The notes: generated by a model from the letters alone, not told the origin. A stretch of DNA of 64,000 bases from Bacteroides intestinalis (GCF_003464595.1 NZ_QRZF01000004.1:248001-312000); one strand, 5' to 3'. Positions 26,095-35,793 are shown, counted from the first letter of the stretch. Made by a program: numbers and translations.

Positions 26095-27798
26095 ATGGTA
26101 AACTTAAAGATTACAACAGCATTATTTACTGTTTTACTACTACTATTTTCTTGTTCACACAAAAGCGAAACAGAAACATTACTCTCATATGCCGATACAC
26201 TCATAGAAGAATATCCCGACAGTGCACTCCGGTCATTGGACTTATCACCGGAAGAAATAGAAGGACTTTCCGACAAAGAATGCGCACGCTATGCATTGCT
26301 CCTTGCACGTGCCACGGACAAGTGCAAGCTCTCTTTGCTACCTTGCGACTCACTGCTGAACGTAGCATTAGATTATTATGACGATGACGAGAAAGAAAAA
26401 GCGGTAGCGTTGCTCTATAAAGGCAGACTGGCTGTTGAGATGGAAGAAGCAGAAGAAGCAACCACTTGTTTCCAAAAGGGATTAACCATCATACAAGATT
26501 TCCCGAAAGAACTTAAGACAAAGAATTTACTTCTCAGTTCATTGGGAAATATCTATTTTGATGCCGGATATTATGATAAATCCATGGAAATATACCAAAC
26601 TATGTATGAATGTTGTACTACAGATCTGGAAAAATCAATAGCATTGAACAATATCAGTACATATTATTGCTTAATAGAGGACAAAGACTCTACCTTAATG
26701 TTACAGCGCGAAGCACTAAATTATGCTATCGCTTCGGGAGATTCTCTACAGATTGCAATGTCTAAACACAATTTAAGTCTGGAATTTGATAGTTTTGACG
26801 AACTTGATTCCGCCTTATATTACGAAAAAATGGCCCTCAAAGAACTGCCTCAGAAGGAAAATCATGGAAACTCTTACTTCAATCTCGGAGATTTACTTTT
26901 AAAAACAGGTAAAAATAAAGACTCTGCTCTTTACTATTTAACCAAAGCTTTAGATGACGTATCCATTGAAAGTAAAGCTTCATGCCTTAAAAGTTTATAT
27001 AATCTTGAAAAAGAAAACGGAGATTACAAGACAGCAAATACCTATTTAGAAGAACATTCTGCTATCATAGACTCATTATTTTACATGGAACAGTCAACTG
27101 AAATACAGCAACTGATTTATGAATATAATACTAAAATGAGGGTAAGAGAGGAACAACTAAAAGGAAAGCGCACCATACACCGCACTATTGTAGGATTTGT
27201 TTCGATTTGCTTTCTCATTATACTTGCTTACCAAAACTATATAAACCGGAAAAAACGTATTCAACTCCAATACAAACAATCGTTAGAGCAAACACAGAAT
27301 AAGTTATCATCTTTAGAAACTACCATTGAAAACAATCAGCTAATGATTACCTTATTAAAGCAGGAACAGAACAATTTAAAGCAAGAACATGAAAACAAAG
27401 AACAGCAAATAGAAGAAAGGGAGCAAACCATAGCTCGTTTAAAAGAAGAGAAACAGCAGTTACTCAATTGGCTATTTGCCCAAAGCAACATTTACCAAAG
27501 AGTGATTACTCTATCCAAACAAACCAGTTCGAATAAAAAACAAATGAAAGCTTTAACCACTACGGAACAGGAACAACTAAAAAAAACAATATTCGGAATA
27601 TACCAAAGTTATATATCTTTCCTCCACATTGAATATCCCAGGCTAACGGAAGATGATCAATTGCTCCTTTGCCTACAGGAAACTTCACTTAGCCCATTAG
27701 CCATTGCAATTTGTTTTGGCTATACCGATACGCACCCTCTCAATCAGAAAAAATACAAAATGAAAGAGAGAATGAGTAGAGAAGAAAGCAAAGTGTGA
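26095..27798 (+). CDS. TPR membrane protein with C-terminal HTH-like segment
   Basis: A 567-residue protein of a Bacteroidetes-specific architecture. It begins with a signal and lipobox-like segment (LLLLFSCSHKSE), followed by several TPR units (residues ~95-330: SSLGNIYFDAGYYDKSMEIYQ is one). A transmembrane helix is at residues ~365-383, then a long coiled coil rich in Glu/Gln/Lys (~390-465). The last ~80 residues end in LAIAICFGYTDTHPLNQKKYK, resembling a LuxR or sigma-4-like helix-turn-helix. The likely topology is sensor outside the inner membrane and DNA-binding tail inside. It could control the three downstream genes. Lipoprotein processing would conflict with this topology, so cleavage is uncertain. 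Confidence 0.7.
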   Translation: MVNLKITTALFTVLLLLFSCSHKSETETLLSYADTLIEEYPDSALRSLDLSPEEIEGLSDKECARYALLLARATDKCKLSLLPCDSLLNVALDYYDDDEKEKAVALLYKGRLAVEMEEAEEATTCFQKGLTIIQDFPKELKTKNLLLSSLGNIYFDAGYYDKSMEIYQTMYECCTTDLEKSIALNNISTYYCLIEDKDSTLMLQREALNYAIASGDSLQIAMSKHNLSLEFDSFDELDSALYYEKMALKELPQKENHGNSYFNLGDLLLKTGKNKDSALYYLTKALDDVSIESKASCLKSLYNLEKENGDYKTANTYLEEHSAIIDSLFYMEQSTEIQQLIYEYNTKMRVREEQLKGKRTIHRTIVGFVSICFLIILAYQNYINRKKRIQLQYKQSLEQTQNKLSSLETTIENNQLMITLLKQEQNNLKQEHENKEQQIEEREQTIARLKEEKQQLLNWLFAQSNIYQRVITLSKQTSSNKKQMKALTTTEQEQLKKTIFGIYQSYISFLHIEYPRLTEDDQLLLCLQETSLSPLAIAICFGYTDTHPLNQKKYKMKERMSREESKV

Positions 27799-27885
27799 CT
27801 AACACATTTGTTACCCATCTATTTATCAACACATTACATTTCTATAGTATGACTGCGAAAATGCATTCATGATAATTGTTTGCCC

Positions 27886-27893
27886 TAACTTTG
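27886..27893 (+). promoter_or_regulatory. -7 box for the DUF3244/DUF4848/barrel genes
   Basis: TAACTTTG lies 29 bases before the ATG at 27923 and gives the three-gene unit its own promoter, separate from the TPR gene. Confidence 0.65.
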
Positions 27894-27922
27894 CAACCGT
27901 AAACAATTAAATAAATATAGAA

Positions 27923-28306
27923 ATGAAAACAAGAGTATTATTTATTCTATTATCGGTATTATTCATTATACCAGTAAATGCAATCCCCCACAAAAGGCAT
28001 CGACACAAAGTAAATGCTAAAATTATTAGTTCAAATTATAAAGTGAATACCCGCAGCCCCTTATTTTTTAACCTGACTGCCGATGAAGTAGACGACAACC
28101 TAACTATTACTTTCCAATCTGTCTTAGAAGAAACTGATATCACTGTAACTGATAAGAATGGGAACATAATCGCTTCTGAATTAAATTCCTCCATTTATGA
28201 AGGAAAAACAGTAAACATCTATGCTCCAGAATCGGATATCTATACTATAGAGATAACCTCTCCTATCATAGACGTAACAGCAGAAATCACACTAAACGAG
28301 ATTTAA
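27923..28306 (+). CDS. small secreted DUF3244-like protein
   Basis: A 127-residue exported protein with a signal peptide ending near NA at residues 19-20. The mature part starts with a basic stretch (HKRHRHK) and continues as a beta-sandwich-like chain with alternating hydrophobic residues (DNLTITFQSVLEETDITVTDKNG, YTIEITSP). DUF3244 proteins have this size and layout; the assignment is by resemblance. It is the first gene of a three-gene unit, 36 bases before the DUF4848-like lipoprotein. Function is unknown. Confidence 0.6.
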   Translation: MKTRVLFILLSVLFIIPVNAIPHKRHRHKVNAKIISSNYKVNTRSPLFFNLTADEVDDNLTITFQSVLEETDITVTDKNGNIIASELNSSIYEGKTVNIYAPESDIYTIEITSPIIDVTAEITLNEI

Positions 28307-28342
28307 CTAACTATTTTATTAACATCAAAACAATTTAAAATT

Positions 28343-29422
28343 ATGAAGAAATTATTATTTCTAACGGCTATTGCATTAGCCGCCATTTCATGCCAAGATG
28401 AAGAAAACAGCTTACCAATTGACAATTCTTCTTCACAACCCCAAAAATTTCAAGTAGTACAGATTACTGACCAAGGAGAAATTATCCCAACGGATAATAG
28501 TAAGACAAGAAGTTCTATACAAGGAGAAACCGCTTTACAATTTGCCTCAGAAGCTGATTATCAATTGTCTTTAAAAGAAATCAACGACATGCAATCCTGT
28601 AACAGATTAGCTTATGTAGACGCCAACGATTTCATTTCACTGCAGGAACTTGCCGTGAAAGCAGATGAGGAATTAGAAGAAATTGCAAACACGGCAACCA
28701 GCGAATCTGATTTTACAACCAAATACTCACAATATGTAGAGAAATATAAGGGATTATTGGTTACTAACAAGTATGATAATGAAGATTTATCACTTTATGT
28801 ACCCGACGGTGATAATGTTTCTACTTACCTTGTAAACAGTAATCGTAAAGTAGTTATCGGACATGAAATTAAGAAAATTTCTCTTTCCGATGATATGAGT
28901 GAATCAGACAAAGCTGTATACGCTTATCTCCCAGTTCCCGGCGAGACAAATCACTTCAATTTTCAAAATTTCATTGAAGACAAGAAAAAAACAACAGGTA
29001 GAGTGGAACTAAATAGTTCAAGTGAAATAATTGTCCATGTAGGCTGCCAAAAGAAAACGTGGCATGGTTGGAAAAGAGATAATCACAGAGATGTGTATTT
29101 TCAATTATCTGCATCTCCAATGTACTTTACTTTACCTAATGCCGCAGGAGATCCTTATAATCTTGACTTCGTACGTTTCCATGCATTCCAAAATGATGGA
29201 GATATTGACTGGAGTGTAGGTGGCTTGAAGCCCGGAGCTACTTCTTTATCAGGGAAAATATCTGTATGGACAGACATAACTGCCAATACATCAGAACAAG
29301 TATCATACACAAATGTATTTGCAAGATATGTAGGTAAGTATGGTACTTATGGGACCTATACGCTACCCAAATTAGAGGGTGGTTCATACGGAGGAGATTT
29401 CACACTAGCATTTATAAGATAA
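28343..29422 (+). CDS. DUF4848-like surface lipoprotein
   Basis: A 359-residue lipoprotein. The lipobox AAISC places the lipid-bearing Cys at residue 17, and the following QDEE is an acidic tag of the kind that sends Bacteroides lipoproteins to the cell surface. Residues ~65-135 contain FASEADYQLSLKEINDMQ and SLQELAVKADEELEEI, a helical pattern I associate with DUF4848. The C-terminal ~180 residues are beta-rich with many aromatic and Gly residues. It is flanked by a small secreted protein and a barrel and overlaps neither. Function is unknown. Confidence 0.65.
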   Translation: MKKLLFLTAIALAAISCQDEENSLPIDNSSSQPQKFQVVQITDQGEIIPTDNSKTRSSIQGETALQFASEADYQLSLKEINDMQSCNRLAYVDANDFISLQELAVKADEELEEIANTATSESDFTTKYSQYVEKYKGLLVTNKYDNEDLSLYVPDGDNVSTYLVNSNRKVVIGHEIKKISLSDDMSESDKAVYAYLPVPGETNHFNFQNFIEDKKKTTGRVELNSSSEIIVHVGCQKKTWHGWKRDNHRDVYFQLSASPMYFTLPNAAGDPYNLDFVRFHAFQNDGDIDWSVGGLKPGATSLSGKISVWTDITANTSEQVSYTNVFARYVGKYGTYGTYTLPKLEGGSYGGDFTLAFIR

Positions 29423-29424
29423 TT

Positions 29425-30123
29425 ATGAAAAGATTTACATTATTTCTACTATTAGCACTATACCTATCACTACAAGTCTCCGCACAAGTAAGATTTGGTG
29501 TAGATGCAGGGATGAACCTGACACACTTCAAAAGTAGCAGCAATCACAAGGCTCAAAAAGTAGGTGGCATGGGGGCAGGATTCCAAATTGGAGGAACTGT
29601 GGATTATGAGTTTAAAAGACATTGGATGCTGATGTCAGGAGCCTCATTCATGCAGACCCAAAGCAAAATGGAAATGTCATATGGTATGCTTCCCCGTTTC
29701 CCGGATGCTAAGATTAAACTGAACCATATTGTTATCCCGTTAAAGGTGGGATACAATATTCAAATAAATAAGAAATTAAGTTTGATTCCTTCAATCGGAG
29801 TATATGGGTCGTATAACTTTAGTGCCGGCAAATGTCCATTGGAAATACATTCTCCAACTGATGGCAAGATGATACATGAGAAGTGGAATCCTATGGAAGG
29901 ATATTCTGCTAAATTCCCTATCGGCAATTCACCTGGCTACTATTCTTTTGTAGACCTTGATGCTCTCCGTCATTGGACTTATGGAGGAATTGCAGGGCTA
30001 AAAGCCATTATCAGCAAACATTATACAGTCTCTTTCCAATACAATGAAGCCATTAAACAAATACAGGGTCAGTGTAGTATAAGAGATTATGGCTATCAGC
30101 TTTCTGTAGGATATATATTCTAA
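29425..30123 (+). CDS. outer-membrane beta-barrel protein
   Basis: A 232-residue protein with a signal peptide (residues ~1-21, cut after SAQ), then RFGVDAGMNLTHFKS and a repeated pattern of alternating hydrophobic strands, ending in the aromatic VGYIF typical of outer-membrane barrels (PorT/OmpW-like, 8 strands expected). It starts 2 bases after the DUF4848-like stop, so it is translated with it. It may anchor or export the lipoprotein. Confidence 0.75.
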   Translation: MKRFTLFLLLALYLSLQVSAQVRFGVDAGMNLTHFKSSSNHKAQKVGGMGAGFQIGGTVDYEFKRHWMLMSGASFMQTQSKMEMSYGMLPRFPDAKIKLNHIVIPLKVGYNIQINKKLSLIPSIGVYGSYNFSAGKCPLEIHSPTDGKMIHEKWNPMEGYSAKFPIGNSPGYYSFVDLDALRHWTYGGIAGLKAIISKHYTVSFQYNEAIKQIQGQCSIRDYGYQLSVGYIF

Positions 30124-30150
30124 ATCAAAACACATAATCCTTATATAAAG

Positions 30151-30196
30151 AAAAGGTGTGGAAATCTTCCGTCCGGAAGTCTTCCACACCTTTTTT
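30151..30196. terminator. bidirectional terminator between the barrel gene and mgsA
   Basis: A stem of AAAAGGTGTGGAA with TTCCACACCTTTT is extended by CTTCC/GGAAG around a small loop, with T runs on both strands. Confidence 0.85.
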
Positions 30197-30221
30197 ATTC
30201 ATATCAGAGTTATTGCCTCTT

Positions 30222-30740
30222 TCATTTCTTTTTCTTCCGCTTTTTCGCAGATTCCACTGCCTCGGCAACCACCGGTTTGTTTTCAAAGCGCTTGGTGTAT
30301 CCGGTATAATCCGGAACTGTACGTTCGTACATAGGATCTACAAACAACGGACTTGAAATAATATGATCTGCCGTACTACGGTTGCAGCAGAAAACGATAT
30401 TCTCCACACCGGCCAAACGAGTCAATGCTTTTACATCCGTATCATGCGGCTGCAACGTCATCGGATCAGTGAAGAAGAAAAGGTAATCAATTTCACCGTC
30501 CACAATGCGGGAACCCATTTGCTGGTCACCGCCCAAAGGACCGGATTTCAGAATGGTAAAGTCCCACTCAACATCGGGATGCTTTTCCTTAAGAGCCTCA
30601 AGGATAAGAGTTCCTGTAGTACCTGTACAGTAGAACTTGTGCCCCATAAGCAATTCGGAGTTCCAGAGAACCCACTCAATAAGATCTTTCTTCATGGCAT
30701 CGTGCGCCACCAGTCCAATCTTTCTAACTAATTTTTTCAT
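30222..30740 (-). CDS. mgsA: methylglyoxal synthase
   Basis: A 172-residue cytosolic enzyme converting dihydroxyacetone phosphate to methylglyoxal, an overflow route when phosphate is short. Catalytic Asp72 is in GPLGGDQQMG and His99 in LQPHDTDV; the substrate loop GTTGT is near residue 40. A basic tail (KKRKKKK) extends past the usual end (~150 residues). It is the last gene of a four-gene minus-strand unit, 44 bases after the glycosyltransferase gene. Confidence 0.95.
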   Translation of the reverse strand: MKKLVRKIGLVAHDAMKKDLIEWVLWNSELLMGHKFYCTGTTGTLILEALKEKHPDVEWDFTILKSGPLGGDQQMGSRIVDGEIDYLFFFTDPMTLQPHDTDVKALTRLAGVENIVFCCNRSTADHIISSPLFVDPMYERTVPDYTGYTKRFENKPVVAEAVESAKKRKKKK

Positions 30741-30784
30741 AAGTCAATACCGTTTTAAAATAAACAATCGGTAAAAAGAAAAAG

Positions 30785-31801
30785 CTATAATTGCGAGAAA
30801 AATTTCTTTCCACGTAAATAATACTGCGCCAAGATACTGCTTTTTGTCCATTCCGGTATCACAGAAAGGGAAGTTTTTTTCAGGTTTTCTTCGCGTGCAG
30901 CAGTGAAAGAAGGACGTAACCAACTATATTCACGGCGTGCACGAAGTACAGCCAATGCATTGGGGAACTGAAGTTTAAGGGCAAAGTTAAATGCAGCCAC
31001 ATAGTCGAGGACAGCACGGATACGCATCACCGAAGACAAATCTTCCGAAGGCAGGTTCTTGTAAAGCATGACAAGATTATTACGAAAGTTGAGATAAGTC
31101 TTTCGGGGATTTTCTTTCTTTAAAGTAGCACCGCCTACATGATAAACCACACTTTGCGGCACACATACAATCTGCCTGCCACGTGCACGAAGTCTCCAGC
31201 ACAAGTCAATCTCTTCCATGTGGGCAAAGAATCGTCCGTCCAGCCCTCCGGCCTCACGATAATCTTTCAGGCGGATAAACAAGGCTGCACCCGTCGCCCA
31301 AAATACAGGAATAATGGTATCGTATTGCCCTTTGTCCTCCTCTACCACGCCCATAATCCGCCCACGACAGAACGGATAGCCGTAACGATCGAGAAAGCCA
31401 CCTGCCGCACCTGCATACTCAAACTTCTCCTTCTGCCGCCAACTCCGTATCTTCGGCTGGCAAGCTGCTGCCTCAGGATGTGCCTCCATATAATCAGCCA
31501 ATGGCTGAAGCCAATGCTCCGTCACTTCCACATCCGAATTGAGAAGTACCACATACTCAGCATCCACTTCCTGCAAAGCCATGTTATAACCATCGGCAAA
31601 ACCCTGGTTTTCTTCCAGCAGTATCAATCGGACAGTAGGAAACTCCCGGCAAAGCATCTCAACAGATGCATCCGTTGAACCATTATCAGCAACATACACC
31701 ACAGCACCGTCTGCTTCGGAAAAGCGTACCACGGAGGGAAGAAATGAGCGGAGCATTTCACACCCGTTCCAGTTTAATATTACAACTGCTATCTTATCCA
31801 T
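30785..31801 (-). CDS. GT2 glycosyltransferase
   Basis: A 338-residue rhamnosyltransferase-like GT2 enzyme. Seen: VVILNWNGCEML, VYVADNGSTDASVE, LLNSDVEV as the metal-binding motif, and WATGAALFIRLKDY with FAHMEEIDLCWRLRARG near the acceptor side. It has no transmembrane segment, so it likely works at the cytoplasmic face. The ATG at 31801 overlaps the stop of the acyltransferase gene by 8 bases. A longer frame to 31822 would overlap more and adds unlike residues. Its place beside an acyltransferase suggests a role in lipid A or cell-surface glycan synthesis. Confidence 0.88.
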   Translation of the reverse strand: MDKIAVVILNWNGCEMLRSFLPSVVRFSEADGAVVYVADNGSTDASVEMLCREFPTVRLILLEENQGFADGYNMALQEVDAEYVVLLNSDVEVTEHWLQPLADYMEAHPEAAACQPKIRSWRQKEKFEYAGAAGGFLDRYGYPFCRGRIMGVVEEDKGQYDTIIPVFWATGAALFIRLKDYREAGGLDGRFFAHMEEIDLCWRLRARGRQIVCVPQSVVYHVGGATLKKENPRKTYLNFRNNLVMLYKNLPSEDLSSVMRIRAVLDYVAAFNFALKLQFPNALAVLRARREYSWLRPSFTAAREENLKKTSLSVIPEWTKSSILAQYYLRGKKFFSQL

Positions 31802-32696
31802 TTTGCTTCTCCAGTTCTTCACGTTTCAGTTTCCAACGCTTATGAGACCAGAACCAATAGGCAGGAGCACGACGAATCGTTTGTTCCAGACGGCGTACGA
31901 AAAGTTCGGTTATCTCCCCTTCAGCAGTCTGTTTAGGGGTTTCGGTTAACAAATCGAAGTAGGCTTTGCAATGTCCTCTGCCCTGCCTCTCCAATTCACA
32001 ATAAAATACAGGGTAATTCATCATCCTGGCAATACGTTCACCTCCATCCATAAATACGGTTTCCTGGTTCAGGAAAGTAGTCCAGTGGTGAGCTTCGTTA
32101 CGATTAGGCGATTGATCGGTAATCAAACCAACCACTACATGCTTCCCTTCACGGCGCAACCGGATCACTTCGCGGGCAGTAGAGTGCTTCGGCACATTAT
32201 AACCACCATGCCGGGCACGGATAAGCTTAAACATTTCGTCCACATACTTATTTCGCAAGGGTTTATACACCTGTAGCGGCACATCTTCCGGCTTCATGAA
32301 AGCTCCCATTGCTGTCAACCACTCAAAGTTGGCATAATGGGGAATGAGCACAACAATGCCTCCATGTTTTTCGAGCATGGCAAGATATTCTTCTGTGTTA
32401 CCATACTCCATACGCCGGGAAAGGTCTTCGAATGACATACGCATCATCTTGATTTCTTCCAGCATATAATCGCAGATGTAGTGATAAAACTCACGCTCAA
32501 TCTCACGAAGTTCGGCCTGAGACTTTTCCGGAAAAGAATTCTTTAGGTTTTTACGGACCACTCCGCGACGGTAATGCACCACATGGCGCATCAGGAGATA
32601 GAGTCCGTCGGACAATATATAGAGTGCCCGGAAAGGAAGCAAAGCCAGCAGCCACATACCTGCGTAAGTCAGCCAGTAGATAAGTTTCGATTTCAT
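31794..32696 (-). CDS. lipid A/lysophospholipid acyltransferase (LpxL family)
   Basis: A 300-residue inner-membrane acyltransferase. An N-terminal membrane helix covers residues ~7-24; the catalytic motif is HYANFEW (His120, Glu125, HX4E). Residues VVGLITDQSPNRNEAHH and GGERIARMMNYPVF match the HtrB/LpxL fold. It adds an acyl chain to lipid A in Bacteroides. It lies between mtaB (17 bases) and the glycosyltransferase (8-base overlap), so it shares their transcript. Confidence 0.9.
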   Translation of the reverse strand: MKSKLIYWLTYAGMWLLALLPFRALYILSDGLYLLMRHVVHYRRGVVRKNLKNSFPEKSQAELREIEREFYHYICDYMLEEIKMMRMSFEDLSRRMEYGNTEEYLAMLEKHGGIVVLIPHYANFEWLTAMGAFMKPEDVPLQVYKPLRNKYVDEMFKLIRARHGGYNVPKHSTAREVIRLRREGKHVVVGLITDQSPNRNEAHHWTTFLNQETVFMDGGERIARMMNYPVFYCELERQGRGHCKAYFDLLTETPKQTAEGEITELFVRRLEQTIRRAPAYWFWSHKRWKLKREELEKQNG

Positions 32697-32713
32697 ACTT
32701 TTCTTATACCTTA

Positions 32714-34033
32714 TTATAATAGTAAAGTTCCCTGCAACGCTGTCCCATCTTCATTGAAATCGCCCAAGCGTACAGATACCACTTGATTGTCCAGTGTATC
32801 ATTATGGGGAACCTCTACCCGGATATAGTTAGCCGTAAAGCCATGCATCGGTGCACCCGGCTTGGAGCGTTCCAGCAATACCGGCATAGTTTGTCCGATA
32901 TGGCGGGCATAGAATGCATGCGTCTTTTCATCCGAAAGTTCCAAAAGGCGCTGACTGCGACGGTGCTTTTCCTCCGGAGTTACCACATGGTCTATCTTCA
33001 AAGCCTGTGTACCCGGCCGTTCGGAATAGCTGAACACGTGAAGTTGGGTCACATCCAGACTCTTAATAAATTCATAAGCCTGCTCAAAGTATTCATCCGT
33101 TTCACCCCGCGTACCCACTATGACATCCACACCAATAAAAGCGTCGGGCATCACTTCTTTCACTCTCTGCACTTTAGAAGCGAAGAGTTCCGTATCATAC
33201 CGACGACGCATCAGTTTTAAAACGTCATCACTGCCAGACTGCAATGGAATATGGAAGTGAGGCATAAAACTGCGAGAATGCGAAACAAACTCTATGATCT
33301 CATCAGTCAGCAAATTAGGTTCTATGGAAGAGATGCGATAACGTTCAATACCTTCTACCTCATCCAGTGCCTTCACCAAGTCGAAAAAAGTCTCTCCGGT
33401 ACTCTTGCCGAAATCGCCAATGTTAACGCCGGTCAACACAATCTCCTTTCCCCCTTCGGCTGCAGCCTGACGCGCCTGTTCTACCATAGAGGCAATCGTT
33501 CCGTTGCGGCTCCGTCCGCGAGCAAAAGGAATGGTGCAATAGGAACAATAATAATCGCAACCATCCTGTACTTTCAGAAAATAGCGGGTACGATCTCCCC
33601 GTGAGCAGGACGGCGCAAACGAATGGATATCTTTCAACGCTGAAGCATACGCCTCTCCCGACTCATTTTTCTGTAAATCGCCAAGATATTGAAGTAAGTC
33701 CTTTTTCTGTTCGGCACCAAGCACTACATCCACGCCTTCAATCTTTGCAACGGTTTCAGGCTTCAACTGGGCATAACATCCGGTCACAACCACGAAAGCG
33801 CCCGGATGTTGCTTCACCAAACGATGAATAGCCTGGCGGCATTTCTTATCTGCCACCTCCGTCACCGAGCAAGTGTTCACTACACAGATGTCTGCTTTCT
33901 CTCCCTTACGTGCCGTACGCACGCCTGCTTCCCGCAAAATCTTACCGATAGTAGAGGTTTCCGAAAAGTTCAACTTACACCCTAACGTATAGTAAACCGC
34001 TGTCTTATTTTGAAATATATTGGTATCAATCAT
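32714..34033 (-). CDS. mtaB: tRNA t6A37 methylthiotransferase
   Basis: A 439-residue radical-SAM enzyme that adds a methylthio group to t6A at position 37 of ANN-decoding tRNAs. Cys residues that hold the auxiliary cluster are in GCKLN, NTCSVTE and VTGCYAQ; the radical-SAM motif is CDYYCSYCTIP. The C-terminal ~60 residues form a TRAM-like end. The ATG at 34033 is chosen, because a GTG at 34048 is very close to the transcription start implied by the promoter box. It leads a four-gene operon and is divergent from the acyl-CoA synthetase. MiaB is the alternative, but the pattern favours MtaB. Confidence 0.88.
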   Translation of the reverse strand: MIDTNIFQNKTAVYYTLGCKLNFSETSTIGKILREAGVRTARKGEKADICVVNTCSVTEVADKKCRQAIHRLVKQHPGAFVVVTGCYAQLKPETVAKIEGVDVVLGAEQKKDLLQYLGDLQKNESGEAYASALKDIHSFAPSCSRGDRTRYFLKVQDGCDYYCSYCTIPFARGRSRNGTIASMVEQARQAAAEGGKEIVLTGVNIGDFGKSTGETFFDLVKALDEVEGIERYRISSIEPNLLTDEIIEFVSHSRSFMPHFHIPLQSGSDDVLKLMRRRYDTELFASKVQRVKEVMPDAFIGVDVIVGTRGETDEYFEQAYEFIKSLDVTQLHVFSYSERPGTQALKIDHVVTPEEKHRRSQRLLELSDEKTHAFYARHIGQTMPVLLERSKPGAPMHGFTANYIRVEVPHNDTLDNQVVSVRLGDFNEDGTALQGTLLL

Positions 34034-34058
34034 ATCTATTCTAAACACATTTCTGCCA

Positions 34059-34066
34059 CAAAGTTA
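34059..34066 (-). promoter_or_regulatory. -7 box for the mtaB operon
   Basis: On the minus strand this reads TAACTTTG, 25 bases before the ATG at 34033. Confidence 0.65.
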
Positions 34067-34088
34067 CATATAATTCTTAGAATTTTCC

Positions 34089-34096
34089 TACTTTTG
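34089..34096 (+). promoter_or_regulatory. -7 box for the acyl-CoA synthetase gene
   Basis: TACTTTTG lies 23 bases before the ATG at 34120. The two divergent promoters are only 22 bases apart. Confidence 0.65.
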
Positions 34097-34119
34097 CACA
34101 AATCATCAATTTTCGTGCA

Positions 34120-35793
34120 ATGATACAAGAGAACTTTATCAAACTCTACGAGCAGAGTTTCCGTGAGAACTGGGACCTTCCTTGCTACACCGATTATGGT
34201 GAAGACGAGAGTTATTCCTATGGACAAGTAGCACAAGAGATAGCTAAATTGCACTTGCTATTCAAACATTGCAGCCTGCGCCGGGGCGATAAAATAGCTG
34301 TTATCGGCAAAAACAATTCCCGTTGGTGCATTGCTTATATGGCAACCATCACTTATGGAGCCATCGTTGTGCCCATCCTTCAAGATTTTAATCCGAACGA
34401 TGTACATCATATCGTCACCCACTCCGAATCTGTTTTTCTCTTTACCAGCGATTCCATTTGGGATCATCTGGAAGAAGAACGCCTGACCGGACTGCGTGCC
34501 GTGTTCTCCCTTTCTGATTTCCGCTGCCTCCACCAGCGTGACGGTGAAACAATCAACCGTTTCCTCAAACATCTGGACGACGAAATGCATGAAACTTATC
34601 CGAAAGGTTTCCGCCGGGAAGACGTGCAATATACAACCCTCTCTAATGATAAGGTGATGCTGCTGAACTATACTTCGGGCACCACCGGTTTCAGCAAAGG
34701 TGTTATGCTGACAGGAAACAATCTGGCAGGAAATGTCACTTTCGGTATACGCACCGAGCTATTAAAGAAAGGAGATAAAGTATTATCTTTCTTACCTTTA
34801 GCCCATGCCTACGGTTGTGCCTTCGACTTCCTCACGGCCACCGCTGTGGGAACCCATGTCACACTTCTGGGAAAAGTCCCCTCCCCCAAGATCCTGATGA
34901 AAGCTTTCGAGGAGGTAAAACCCAATCTTATCATTACCGTACCGCTTGTTATCGAGAAAATCTACAAAAATGTTATCCAACCCGCCATCAATAAGAGAAC
35001 TATGAGGTGGGCGCTCAGCATTCCTTTGCTCGACGGACAAATCTACGGGCAAATCCGTAAAAAACTGGTAGATGCCCTGGGCGGACGCTTCAAAGAAATC
35101 ATTATCGGCGGGGCTGCCATGAACCCGGAAGTGGAAGAGTTTTTCCACCGCATCAAGTTTCCATTCACTATCGGTTACGGTATGACAGAATGTGCACCAT
35201 TGATCAGCTACGCTCCCTGGAACGAATTCGTCCCGACTTCTTCCGGTCGTGTACTCGACATCATGGAAGCCCGGATTTATAAAGAAAATCCGGAAGCTGA
35301 AATTGGTGAAATACAAGTGCGAGGCGAAAATGTAATGGCGGGGTACTATAAAAATCCGGAAGCAACGAAGGAAGTTTTCACCGAAGACGGCTGGTTGCGT
35401 ACCGGCGATCTGGGAAAGCTGGACGAAAATAATAATCTCTATATCCGTGGCCGCAGCAAGACCATGATTCTCAGTTCCAGCGGACAGAATATTTTCCCCG
35501 AGGAAATCGAAGCACGTCTCAACAATCTGCCATTCGTTCTGGAAAGTCTGATCATCGAGCGTAATAAGAAGCTGGTCGCTTTGGTTTATGCAGATTATGA
35601 AGCGCTGGATTCCCTTGGTCTGAACCAAACGGAAAATATCAAAACCATTATGGATGAGAATCTGAAAAACCTGAATAACAGTGTGGCCAGTTACGAAAAA
35701 GTAAGCCAGATACAGCTATATCCTAACGAATTTGAGAAAACTCCCAAAAGGAGTATCAAGCGCTACTTATATAACAGTATTGCAGAAGATTAG
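34120..35793 (+). CDS. AMP-binding long-chain acyl-CoA synthetase
   Basis: A 557-residue ANL-superfamily ligase that activates a fatty acid to acyl-AMP and then acyl-CoA. P-loop YTSGTTGFSKGVML is at about residues 184-197; GYGMTECAP, LRTGDLGKL and GRSKTMILSSSGQNI are the later adenylation motifs; the catalytic Lys lies in FEKTPKRSIKRYLY. It is somewhat shorter than eukaryote-type ACSL enzymes but fits bacterial FadD-like ones. It shares an 86-base divergent promoter region with mtaB and has no co-directional partner. Confidence 0.9.
   Translation: MIQENFIKLYEQSFRENWDLPCYTDYGEDESYSYGQVAQEIAKLHLLFKHCSLRRGDKIAVIGKNNSRWCIAYMATITYGAIVVPILQDFNPNDVHHIVTHSESVFLFTSDSIWDHLEEERLTGLRAVFSLSDFRCLHQRDGETINRFLKHLDDEMHETYPKGFRREDVQYTTLSNDKVMLLNYTSGTTGFSKGVMLTGNNLAGNVTFGIRTELLKKGDKVLSFLPLAHAYGCAFDFLTATAVGTHVTLLGKVPSPKILMKAFEEVKPNLIITVPLVIEKIYKNVIQPAINKRTMRWALSIPLLDGQIYGQIRKKLVDALGGRFKEIIIGGAAMNPEVEEFFHRIKFPFTIGYGMTECAPLISYAPWNEFVPTSSGRVLDIMEARIYKENPEAEIGEIQVRGENVMAGYYKNPEATKEVFTEDGWLRTGDLGKLDENNNLYIRGRSKTMILSSSGQNIFPEEIEARLNNLPFVLESLIIERNKKLVALVYADYEALDSLGLNQTENIKTIMDENLKNLNNSVASYEKVSQIQLYPNEFEKTPKRSIKRYLYNSIAED

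Noticed and set aside
34798..35628. 276-codon antisense frame inside the acyl-CoA synthetase
   Set aside because: Length comes from codon bias of the real gene; no promoter, signal or family pattern.
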